This document shows positions 1-4,751 of a DNA stretch of 6,781 nucleotides, one piece after another. The number at the start of each line of letters is the position of its first letter. Position 1 is the stretch's first letter. This stretch comes from Oscillospiraceae bacterium (lineage in GTDB: Bacteria > Bacillota > Clostridia > Oscillospirales > Oscillospiraceae): assembly GCA_020866945.1 (NCBI GenBank), contig JAJBVW010000041.1, positions 1 through 6,781 of the forward strand, read 5' to 3'. Below the pieces are notes generated by a model, which saw only the letters and a program-made list of their open reading frames with translations, searched no databases and was not told the origin of the DNA. The position numbers were made by a program, and so were the translations under genes.

Positions 1-213
1 GAACACAGCGTGGCCAATATGTTCTATATCCCCGGGGGCCTGTTCGCCTGCCTCGGCTACGGGGTGACAGAGGCGGGGCTTGGCTGGGGGGCTTTTCTGT
101 GGAAAAACCTGCTGCCCGTCACCCTGGGGAACATGGTCGGCGGGGCGGGCCTGGGAGCGCTGCTGTGGTATATCCATCTCCGCGTTCCGAAAAAAGCGGC
201 CCGAAGGGCTTAA
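1..213 (+). CDS. Formate/nitrite transporter (FNT/FocA family), C-terminal fragment
   Basis: This is the end of an inner-membrane pentameric channel for small monovalent anions such as formate, nitrite or hydrosulfide. The gene is cut by the left edge, so only 70 codons and the TAA stop are visible. The first residues read EHSVANMFYIPGG, which matches the hallmark FNT segment (FEHSIANMF in E. coli FocA) holding the central pore histidine; here that histidine is the second visible residue. The second signature, PVTLGNMVGGAGLGALLWY, is the last transmembrane helix, followed by a short basic tail (RVPKKAARRA) expected in the cytoplasm. The ion specificity (FocA, NirC or HSC type) cannot be told from this fragment. 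The GTG at 10 is an internal valine codon and not a start, because the homology continues upstream of it. The stop lies 5 bp from the stop of the convergent VWA gene. Confidence 0.9.
   Translation, partial: EHSVANMFYIPGGLFACLGYGVTEAGLGWGAFLWKNLLPVTLGNMVGGAGLGALLWYIHLRVPKKAARRA
190..211 (-). terminator. Probable intrinsic terminator of the MoxR-VWA operon
   Basis: On the minus strand, 7 nt after the VWA stop codon, the sequence reads AAGCCC-TTCG-GG-CC-GCTT followed by further Ts. It can fold into a 6-bp stem with a stable UUCG tetraloop and a 2-nt bulge, then a U tract made from the A run at 190-195. A simpler GCCC/GGGC 4-bp stem is an alternative. The whole element lies inside the 3' coding end of the convergent FNT gene. 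No equivalent T-run follows a hairpin on the plus strand here, so FNT termination is not explained. Confidence 0.45.
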
Positions 214-218
214 TCCAT

Positions 219-1412
219 TTACCGTGCGGCGGTCAGGTATTTCAATCCCTGCTGTAAGCCCTCCAGGGTCAGGCGGTACATAGGCACCGCCTTTTTGATG
301 ATGCGGATGGTGTCGCTGCCGTAGCCCCGCTCCCAGTTATCCTGCGGCAAGGGGTTCAGCCATATCATGCGGTCATAGCGGCCGGTGAATTTTCCGATCC
401 AGTCGATGCCCGGCTCCTTGTTATAGGTGTAATAATCGCTGCACCCGCCAGGGCTTAACAGCTCATAGGGGGCCATGGAGGCGTCCCCCACCACAATGAC
501 CTTATAGTCCTGGCCCAGCTGGGACAGCACCCATTCCGTACTGACGGCGGTGGCGTGATGGCAGCCGGGGGCAGTATACAGGTCGTCGTAAAAGCAGTTG
601 TGGAAGTAGTAGATCTTCAAATCCTTGAACTTCGACTCCTTGCTGACGGCCTGGAACAGGCTCGCGGTGAGCTTTGTAAACTCCCACATGGAGCCGCCGG
701 AGTCGAACAGCATGAGAAGCTTCACCGTGTTCCGCCGGGGGCGGCCAAACACCAGCCGGAGCTGCCCGGCGTTGTCCCCGGTCTGCTTGATGGGCTCATC
801 CAGCTCCAGCTCCGTTTTCGGCCCGTCCTCCAGAGCGGAAAACTGCCGCAGCCGCCGGAAAGCCATTTGAAACTGCCGGGTCTCCAGCACCGTGTCCTCC
901 CGGAAATCCCGGAAGTTTCGCTCCCCCGCCACCTGCAAGGCGGAGCGGTTCCGGCCCTGGCCCCCCACCCGGATGCCGCCGGGGTAATAGCCGGAATTGC
1001 CGAAGGGGGAGGCCCCGCCGGTGCCGACCCAGTGGGTGCCGCCGTCGTGGCGCTCGTGCTGCTCCTGCATTCGCTGCTCCAGCATTTTGCGGATGGTCTC
1101 GATGTCAAGGCCCTGATTGGTCAGGGCAGCGGGGTCGTATTCCACCGAGTCGATGGGCTTGGAGAGCCACTCCTCCAGCTCCTTCGGCAGCTCGTCGAAG
1201 GGCTGAACGTCCCGAAAATACTCTAAAAACACCTGGTCGAAGCGGTCAAAATCCGCCGCCGTATGCACCAGCACGGCCCGCGCCAGATAGTAAAACCCCG
1301 TCAGGGAAGAGCCGTGCAGGCCCTTTTCCAGTCCCTCCAGCAGCGTCCGCCATTCCTGAAGGGAGACCTTCAGCCCCCTGGCCCGGAGGAGAAAGAAAAA
1401 ACCTGTGAACAT
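219..1412 (-). CDS. CoxE-like VWA domain protein (partner of MoxR ATPase)
   Basis: This 397-residue protein is probably cytoplasmic, with no signal peptide or membrane segment. The N-terminal part (about 1-110) begins MFTGFFFLLRARGLKVSLQEW, typical of CoxE-like proteins encoded beside MoxR ATPases. A Gly-rich linker follows (about 124-153, with GTGGASPFG). The C-terminal half is a von Willebrand factor A fold with a MIDAS-like motif D237-S-G-G-S241 in MLFDSGGSM, and a second conserved acidic site at D310 in VVVGDASM. The first MIDAS serine (DxSxS) is Gly here, so metal binding may be altered; DxGGS variants are, to my knowledge, usual in this subfamily. The known role of such pairs (CoxD/CoxE, RavA/ViaA) is ATP-driven remodelling or metal-cofactor maturation of other proteins; the client is unknown here. 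The ATG lies 4 nt after the MoxR stop with only a short AAGG upstream, suggesting translational coupling. Confidence 0.88.
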   Translation of the reverse strand: MFTGFFFLLRARGLKVSLQEWRTLLEGLEKGLHGSSLTGFYYLARAVLVHTAADFDRFDQVFLEYFRDVQPFDELPKELEEWLSKPIDSVEYDPAALTNQGLDIETIRKMLEQRMQEQHERHDGGTHWVGTGGASPFGNSGYYPGGIRVGGQGRNRSALQVAGERNFRDFREDTVLETRQFQMAFRRLRQFSALEDGPKTELELDEPIKQTGDNAGQLRLVFGRPRRNTVKLLMLFDSGGSMWEFTKLTASLFQAVSKESKFKDLKIYYFHNCFYDDLYTAPGCHHATAVSTEWVLSQLGQDYKVIVVGDASMAPYELLSPGGCSDYYTYNKEPGIDWIGKFTGRYDRMIWLNPLPQDNWERGYGSDTIRIIKKAVPMYRLTLEGLQQGLKYLTAAR

Positions 1413-1416
1413 CGCC

Positions 1417-2235
1417 TTACCAGCGCTTGCTTTTCTGGGCGCGGGTCAGGGTATCCAGATCCTCGTTTTTCTTCAGCAGCACCCCGGCGAAGGGCATTTC
1501 CTTCTGGATGCGGCTGGGGCTTATGCCGCCAATCTGCAGGGCCTGCACCCAGTCGATAAGCTCTGAGGTGGAGGGCTTTTTTTGCAGCCCCGGCAAGGCC
1601 CGGACAGCGTAAAACGCCTCCAGCGTCTGATGCAGGAGCTTCTCCTCCAGGTTATCAAAGTGTACCCGGAGGATCTTCTCCATCATCTCCTCGTCGGGGA
1701 AGTCGATATAGTGGAAAATGCATCGGCGCAGGAAGGCGTCCGGCAGCTCCTTTTCCGCGTTGGAGGTGATGATGACCAGGGGCCGCTGGGCCGCCGTCAC
1801 CGTCTCCTTTGTCTCCGGGATGTAAAACTCCATCCTGTCCAGCTCCCACAGCAAGTCGTTGGGGAACTCGATGTCCGCCTTGTCTATCTCGTCTATCAGC
1901 AGCACGCAGCGGGATTCCTTTTTAAAGGCCTGGCCAAGCATACCCAGCTTGATATATTTGCCGATGTCGGACACATCCGCCCCGAACTGGCTGTCATACA
2001 GCCGCTGGACGGTGTCGTATACATACAGCCCGTCCTGGGCCTTGGTGGTGGATTTGATGCTCCACACCAGAAGCTCCATTCCCAGGGCCTCCGCCGCCGC
2101 CTGGGCCAGCATGGTCTTGCCCGTCCCCGGCTCGCCCTTTACAAGCAGAGGCTTTTCCAGGGCCATGGTGATGTTCACGCTGCCAAGCAGCTCCGGCGAG
2201 GCCACATACCCCGCGCTGCCGCGAAATTGTTCCAT
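1417..2235 (-). CDS. MoxR-family AAA+ ATPase
   Basis: This 272-residue cytoplasmic ATPase is the first gene of a two-gene operon with the CoxE-like VWA protein. The visible motifs are Walker A GEPGTGKT (34-41), Walker B LLIDEID (112-118), sensor 1 TSN (157-159) and the arginine pair R170-R171 in DAFLRRCIFH, which supplies the Arg finger. A C-terminal lid carries the KKPSTSELIDWVQAL signature common in MoxR proteins placed beside VWA genes. MoxR ATPases act as chaperone-like remodelling machines with a VWA partner; the substrate cannot be inferred here. The reading frame stays open upstream to 2493, but I chose the ATG at 2235 because a GAGGTG ribosome binding site precedes it by 9 nt, family homology starts there, and the extra N-terminus would run past the promoter and into the divergent gene. 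The gene name is left empty because MoxR subfamilies are not separable by eye. Confidence 0.92.
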   Translation of the reverse strand: MEQFRGSAGYVASPELLGSVNITMALEKPLLVKGEPGTGKTMLAQAAAEALGMELLVWSIKSTTKAQDGLYVYDTVQRLYDSQFGADVSDIGKYIKLGMLGQAFKKESRCVLLIDEIDKADIEFPNDLLWELDRMEFYIPETKETVTAAQRPLVIITSNAEKELPDAFLRRCIFHYIDFPDEEMMEKILRVHFDNLEEKLLHQTLEAFYAVRALPGLQKKPSTSELIDWVQALQIGGISPSRIQKEMPFAGVLLKKNEDLDTLTRAQKSKRW

Positions 2236-2244
2236 TCTTCTTTT

Positions 2245-2250
2245 CACCTC
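2245..2250 (-). promoter_or_regulatory. RBS deciding the MoxR start
   Basis: The minus strand reads GAGGTG here, 9 nt before the ATG at 2235. It fixes the start of the MoxR gene and rules out the in-frame upstream extension to 2493. Confidence 0.8.
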
Positions 2251-2260
2251 ATATATATGG

Positions 2261-2274
2261 GAGCGTCTCCGCTC
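2261..2274 (-). promoter_or_regulatory. Small leader stem-loop with GNRA loop
   Basis: On the minus strand GAGCG-GAGA-CGCTC forms a 5-bp GC-rich stem capped by a GAGA (GNRA-type) tetraloop. It lies in the inferred 5' leader of the MoxR-VWA mRNA, about 10 nt upstream of the RBS. It could stabilise the transcript or tune translation. No T-run follows, so it is not a terminator. It is short enough to be chance. Confidence 0.3.
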
Positions 2275-2295
2275 ACAGTTAAAGTAATAATCTCT

Positions 2296-2324
2296 ATTAT
2301 AAAATTGAATAGCCCGGCGGTCAA
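2296..2324 (-). promoter_or_regulatory. Sigma-A promoter of the MoxR-VWA operon
   Basis: On the minus strand a TTGACC -35 box (2324-2319, 5 of 6 consensus) and a perfect TATAAT -10 box (2301-2296) are separated by exactly 17 nt. The predicted start is near 2289, giving a leader of about 54 nt before the MoxR ATG. A plus-strand -10-like TATAAA (2298-2303) overlaps the same box, but I found no matching -35 for the divergent phosphoesterase gene. Confidence 0.8.
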
Positions 2325-2360
2325 TCCCGTTTTTCGGAAATCGCCCAAAATAACCCACAG

Positions 2361-2367
2361 AAGGGAG
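2361..2367 (+). promoter_or_regulatory. RBS deciding the phosphoesterase start
   Basis: AAGGGAG stands 6 nt before the ATG at 2374. The reading frame is open far upstream (to 1582) only because it runs antisense to MoxR; this RBS and the family N-terminus MKYIIASDLHG fix the true start. Confidence 0.8.
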
Positions 2368-2373
2368 AATCTC

Positions 2374-2946
2374 ATGAAATACATCATCGCCTCCGACCTC
2401 CACGGATCGGCCCCCTGCGTCCAGGAGCTGATGGACGCCTTTTCCCGCCATCAGGCGGACTATATGCTCCTGCTGGGAGACCTTCTCTATCACGGCCCCC
2501 GCAACGCCCTGCCCGACCGATACGGGCCGAAGCAGGCCATCGAACTTTTAAACGGCCTGGCGGACAGGCTCATCTGCGTCCGGGGAAACTGCGACGCCGA
2601 GGTAGACCAGCAGGTGCTGAGCTTCCCCATCACGGCGGATTACGGCTGGATTATGGAGGGGGGTCGGCGGCTGTTTCTCACCCACGGTCATCTTTACAGC
2701 CCCGACTCTCCCCCGCCCTTCCTGGCCCGCGGCGAGGTCATGCTCTCCGGCCACACCCACGTCCCCGCCTGGCGGGAGCAGGAGGGCCGCTGGTTTTTAA
2801 ACCCCGGCTCCGTCTCTATTCCCAAAAACGGCTCCCCCCACAGCTACATGACCCTGGATGGCAGCAGATTCACCTGGTACACCCTGGACGGCCAGCCCTA
2901 CCGCACCCTGACCCTGTCTCCCGACGGGGAGGGCGTGCTGGAATAA
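2374..2946 (+). CDS. yfcE: YfcE-type metallophosphoesterase
   Basis: This 190-residue cytoplasmic phosphodiesterase belongs to the calcineurin-like YfcE/MJ0936 family, usually about 160-185 residues. All dimetal-site motifs are present in order: SD8LH10G, LLGD36, RGN72CD, THGH (104-106) and GHTH (126-129), followed by NPGS (143-146). The stretch LYHGPRNALPDRYGP is characteristic of the YfcE branch. E. coli YfcE hydrolyses phosphodiester model substrates with Mn2+; the physiological substrate is not established. The gene is monocistronic as far as can be seen: divergent from MoxR upstream and closed by an intrinsic terminator 17 nt after its stop. Its promoter is not clear in the 138-bp divergent region. 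The symbol is by family resemblance, since the native name in this species is unknown. Confidence 0.92.
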   Translation: MKYIIASDLHGSAPCVQELMDAFSRHQADYMLLLGDLLYHGPRNALPDRYGPKQAIELLNGLADRLICVRGNCDAEVDQQVLSFPITADYGWIMEGGRRLFLTHGHLYSPDSPPPFLARGEVMLSGHTHVPAWREQEGRWFLNPGSVSIPKNGSPHSYMTLDGSRFTWYTLDGQPYRTLTLSPDGEGVLE

Positions 2947-2963
2947 TTTTTTATATTTTCCTT

Positions 2964-2990
2964 CCCCCCTTGTGACAAAGGGGGGCTTTT
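2964..2990 (+). terminator. Intrinsic terminator after the phosphoesterase gene
   Basis: A perfect 8-bp stem, CCCCCCTT (2964-2971) and AAGGGGGG (2978-2985), encloses a GTGACA loop and is followed by C and TTTTATT. It lies 17 nt after the phosphoesterase stop and insulates it from the sigma-factor operon. Confidence 0.9.
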
Positions 2991-2998
2991 ATTCGTCT
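2971..2998 (+). promoter_or_regulatory. Candidate ECF-type promoter of the sigma operon
   Basis: TGTGAC (2971-2976), 17 nt, then CGTCT (2994-2998) resembles the TGaAAC-N16/17-CGTC pattern of Firmicutes ECF promoters. The inferred transcript would start near 3005 and leave a leader of roughly 27 nt with the RBS correctly placed. The -35 half is imperfect (GAC in place of AAC) and sits in the loop of the terminator hairpin, so it may be chance. Many ECF operons are autoregulated, which makes the position plausible. Confidence 0.3.
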
Positions 2999-3017
2999 CC
3001 TTGACAGAATGAGGATG

Positions 3018-3023
3018 AGGAGG
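3018..3023 (+). promoter_or_regulatory. RBS deciding the TTG start of the sigma factor
   Basis: A perfect AGGAGG lies 8 nt before the TTG at 3032. The in-frame GTG at 3023 overlaps this Shine-Dalgarno and therefore cannot use it. The ATG at 3015 opens a three-codon frame only. Confidence 0.75.
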
Positions 3024-3031
3024 TGAGTCTC

Positions 3032-3490
3032 TTGGATGTGCAGGAGCTGTATCAGGCCCACAAGAGCATGGTATACCACCTGGCGCTGAGCTATATGAAA
3101 TCCCGGCCCGACGCGGAGGATATTTGCCAGAGCGTATTTCTAAAGCTCCTGGAACGGCAGGAATCCGTCCGCCCCGGAAAGGAGCGGGCCTGGCTGGCCG
3201 CCGTGACGGCGAATCTCTGCCGAGACCAGCTCCGGGCGGCCAGGCGCCGCCGGACGGAGCCGCTGACAGAGGAGCTTTCCTTTGAAACCGAGGAGCAGGC
3301 GGACATCTTCTGGGCGGTCATGGCCCTGAGCGTCCGGGAGCGGGTGCCGGTGTATCTGCACTATTACGAGGGATATTCCACCAGGGAGATCGCCGGGATT
3401 CTCCATATCAGCCAAACCGCCGTCACCTCCCGGCTCAGCCGGGCGCGGCGGCATCTGCGGGATCTATTATCAAAGGAGGACGAACGATGA
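3032..3490 (+). CDS. ECF-like RNA polymerase sigma factor
   Basis: This 152-residue protein has the two-domain ECF layout. Region 2 spans about residues 5-72, with SYMKSRPDAEDICQSVFLKL for core binding and -10 recognition, ending in a basic RAARRRR stretch. A short acidic linker follows. Region 4 spans about 91-146, with the helix-turn-helix YSTREIAGILHISQTAVTSRLSRARRHL that contacts the -35 element. The most likely start is the TTG at 3032, 8 nt after AGGAGG; a GTG at 3023 would add three residues but overlaps the RBS. The stop overlaps the ATG of the next gene (ATGA), the standard arrangement of a sigma factor with its cognate membrane anti-sigma factor. The specific ECF group and the stimulus cannot be told from sequence alone. 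A candidate autoregulated promoter lies upstream at 2971-2998. Confidence 0.9.
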   Translation: MDVQELYQAHKSMVYHLALSYMKSRPDAEDICQSVFLKLLERQESVRPGKERAWLAAVTANLCRDQLRAARRRRTEPLTEELSFETEEQADIFWAVMALSVRERVPVYLHYYEGYSTREIAGILHISQTAVTSRLSRARRHLRDLLSKEDER

Positions 3491-4539
3491 AGCAAGTCTA
3501 TCGTGACGCATGGGATCAGGTGAACCTGTCCCCCGCCGCAGACCGGCGCATTATGGAAGCGCTGGCACAGGGTCGGCCCAGCCCCGTGCCTGTCAAAAAA
3601 CGCCGCGTGGCGCTGAAAATGACCGCCGCCTTTGCCGCCGCAGTACTCCTTCTCTCCTGCGCCGCCATGGCCGTGGGCGGATTCAGCTATGCAGAAATAT
3701 CGGAAAGTCTGCGAATGCTTCTGGGCATTGACAGCGGCGCTGTGCCGGACTATATCCAATACGACACCGTGACCGAGGCGGAAAACGCCCGTTACGCCGA
3801 CGTTCACCACAGCGGTGCCGGGGAGGTATACGCCGCCGCCGGGAGCAGTGTATACAGCGACAGCTTCCTCACCGTGGAGCTGTGGCTTTCCACCGTGACG
3901 GAGGAACAGTATGAGAGCTATGTATGGCGCGTGCAGCTTCAGGGTGCGGAGGATGCGGGCTACATCCCCGCCCAGGCTGTCAGCTATCAAAGCGGTCGGT
4001 GGGCGGTGGTTCGGGTGACGATTCTCCGGGAAAACATCCAGTCTGACAGCCTCCGGCTGACGATCTATGGGGGAACCGAATCGGAGGAGGGCACGCATTT
4101 TTCCATCGAGCGAGTCGGCACGGTCTCTGTGGATGTCCCCGCCACGGACGAGAGCGTGTATCTCGCTCTGGAGAGCGTTTCCTTTGAAAACCAGGAGACC
4201 GGCGAGACAGGCCAGATTACCGGCGTGGAAGTACACACCGGCTGCCTGATTTTGTATTGCCATATCGAGGGGATATACGACCTGGAGCGGCAATATTTCC
4301 AGGGCACCCAGACCCAGGCATATCTTGACTGGCAAAACAGCGCCCTGCAATTTTTATCCGAAGCCGGTACCTATCTGACCCTGGCGGACGGGACGGAGCT
4401 TCTGTGGCTCCCCACCGGAGGCTGCCTCGCCATTGAGGACGATACGCTGATGGAGGTCATGGACTTTGCCGACGCCATCGACCTGGGAGACGCCGTCAGC
4501 GTCACCATCGGCGGGCAAACCTATGAGCTTGAACAATAA
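3487..4539 (+). CDS. Probable membrane anti-sigma factor with unrecognised ectodomain
   Basis: This 350-residue protein is translated from an ATG overlapping the sigma stop by 4 bp. A cytoplasmic N-terminus (1-44) contains DAWDQVNLSPAADRRIMEAL, resembling the short helical sigma-binding segment of Firmicutes anti-sigma factors, and ends in a basic KKRR patch. One transmembrane helix follows (about 45-64). The remainder, about 285 residues, is predicted outside the cell, rich in beta-strand-like and acidic segments, with three Cys (in TGCLILYC and GGCLAI) and a final IGGQTYELEQ. No zinc-binding HxxxCxxC anti-sigma signature is seen. The family resembles the DUF4179-type anti-sigma proteins of Clostridia, but this is by layout, not by a firm domain match. 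The inferred role is to hold the sigma factor inactive until an extracellular signal is sensed. LLLSC in the helix resembles a lipobox, but the 44-residue cytoplasmic N-terminus argues against a lipoprotein. Confidence 0.75.
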   Translation: MKQVYRDAWDQVNLSPAADRRIMEALAQGRPSPVPVKKRRVALKMTAAFAAAVLLLSCAAMAVGGFSYAEISESLRMLLGIDSGAVPDYIQYDTVTEAENARYADVHHSGAGEVYAAAGSSVYSDSFLTVELWLSTVTEEQYESYVWRVQLQGAEDAGYIPAQAVSYQSGRWAVVRVTILRENIQSDSLRLTIYGGTESEEGTHFSIERVGTVSVDVPATDESVYLALESVSFENQETGETGQITGVEVHTGCLILYCHIEGIYDLERQYFQGTQTQAYLDWQNSALQFLSEAGTYLTLADGTELLWLPTGGCLAIEDDTLMEVMDFADAIDLGDAVSVTIGGQTYELEQ

Positions 4540-4652
4540 ACGTTTGTTTATAAAATGACGCATTTTATTAAAATACTGTTATTATCCATCCGGATTTGTA
4601 GATTTTACACGAATAAACATTTAAGCAATCCTTTATTTTTCAGCAATTTTAC
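4540..4652 (+). other. AT-rich intergenic region upstream of the surface-protein promoter
   Basis: This AT-rich stretch contrasts with the GC-rich genes on both sides and holds no gene. It contains the AT-rich hairpin at 4550-4568, an ATCCGGAT palindrome (4588-4595), an AAACAT half-site (4615-4620) matching the promoter operator arms, and T/A-rich DNA directly upstream of the -35 box (about 4631-4652) that could act as an UP element. Confidence 0.6.
4550..4568 (+). repeat. AT-rich perfect inverted repeat, possible weak terminator
   Basis: ATAAAATG (4550-4557) and CATTTTAT (4561-4568) form a perfect 8-bp stem with an ACG loop, 10 nt after the anti-sigma stop. The stem is AT-rich and no T-run follows, so it would be a poor terminator; it could also be a protein-binding site. 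No better terminator for the sigma operon is visible. Confidence 0.4.
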
Positions 4653-4681
4653 TTGACATTACTGTCGACAAACATTAAACT
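4653..4681 (+). promoter_or_regulatory. Sigma-A promoter of the surface-protein gene
   Basis: A perfect TTGACA -35 box (4653-4658) is followed after exactly 17 nt by TAAACT (4676-4681), a 4 of 6 match to TATAAT. T/A-rich DNA lies just upstream. The predicted start is near 4688, giving a leader of about 64 nt. The spacer contains the palindrome TGTCGACA (4663-4670). Confidence 0.75.
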
Positions 4682-4688
4682 ATGTTTG
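4669..4688 (+). promoter_or_regulatory. Candidate operator bracketing the -10 box
   Basis: CAAACAT (4669-4675) and ATGTTTG (4682-4688) are perfect 7-bp inverted arms separated by 6 nt that are exactly the predicted -10 box. A dimeric repressor bound here would block RNA polymerase. A further AAACAT lies at 4615-4620, 55 bp upstream of the first arm's AAACAT. No regulator gene can be assigned. Confidence 0.5.
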
Positions 4689-4697
4689 CACAGGTAT

Positions 4698-4718
4698 GAA
4701 CCGGCAAGGGGCCGGTTC
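4698..4718 (+). promoter_or_regulatory. Leader hairpin of the surface-protein mRNA
   Basis: GAACCGGC (4698-4705) and GCCGGTTC (4711-4718) form a perfect 8-bp GC-rich stem with a 5-nt AAGGG loop. It begins about 10 nt after the predicted transcription start and lies 22 nt upstream of the RBS. No T-run follows it, so it is more likely a 5' mRNA stabiliser or translational control element than an attenuator. Confidence 0.6.
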
Positions 4719-4751
4719 GGCTGACTGCTGAATTATTTAAGGAGGAACCAA

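Noticed and set aside
555..1226. 223-codon plus-strand frame opposite the VWA gene
   Set aside because: It is a shadow frame with no RBS or domain, opposite a gene with clear family motifs.
1582..2373. Upstream in-frame extension of the phosphoesterase gene
   Set aside because: It runs antisense through the MoxR gene and its promoter. The RBS at 2361 and the family N-terminus place the start at 2374.
2236..2493. N-terminal extension of the MoxR protein
   Set aside because: It would cover the operon's own near-consensus promoter and the start of the divergent phosphoesterase; the RBS at 2245-2250 supports the ATG at 2235.
3001..3006. TTGACA just upstream of the sigma factor as a -35 box
   Set aside because: A -10 box at 17 nt would fall at 3024-3029 (TGAGTC), with no match to consensus, and the transcript would start near or inside the start codon, losing the RBS.
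3646..3660. LLLSC in the anti-sigma candidate as a lipoprotein lipobox
   Set aside because: A 44-residue charged N-terminus precedes the helix, unlike a lipoprotein signal peptide, and the genetic context favours a membrane-spanning anti-sigma factor.
3364..4350. 328-codon minus-strand frame opposite the sigma and anti-sigma genes
   Set aside because: It has no RBS or recognisable domain and overlaps two well-supported coupled genes.
4698..4718. Leader hairpin as a transcription terminator or attenuator
   Set aside because: No T-run follows the stem and no alternative antiterminator pairing is evident.
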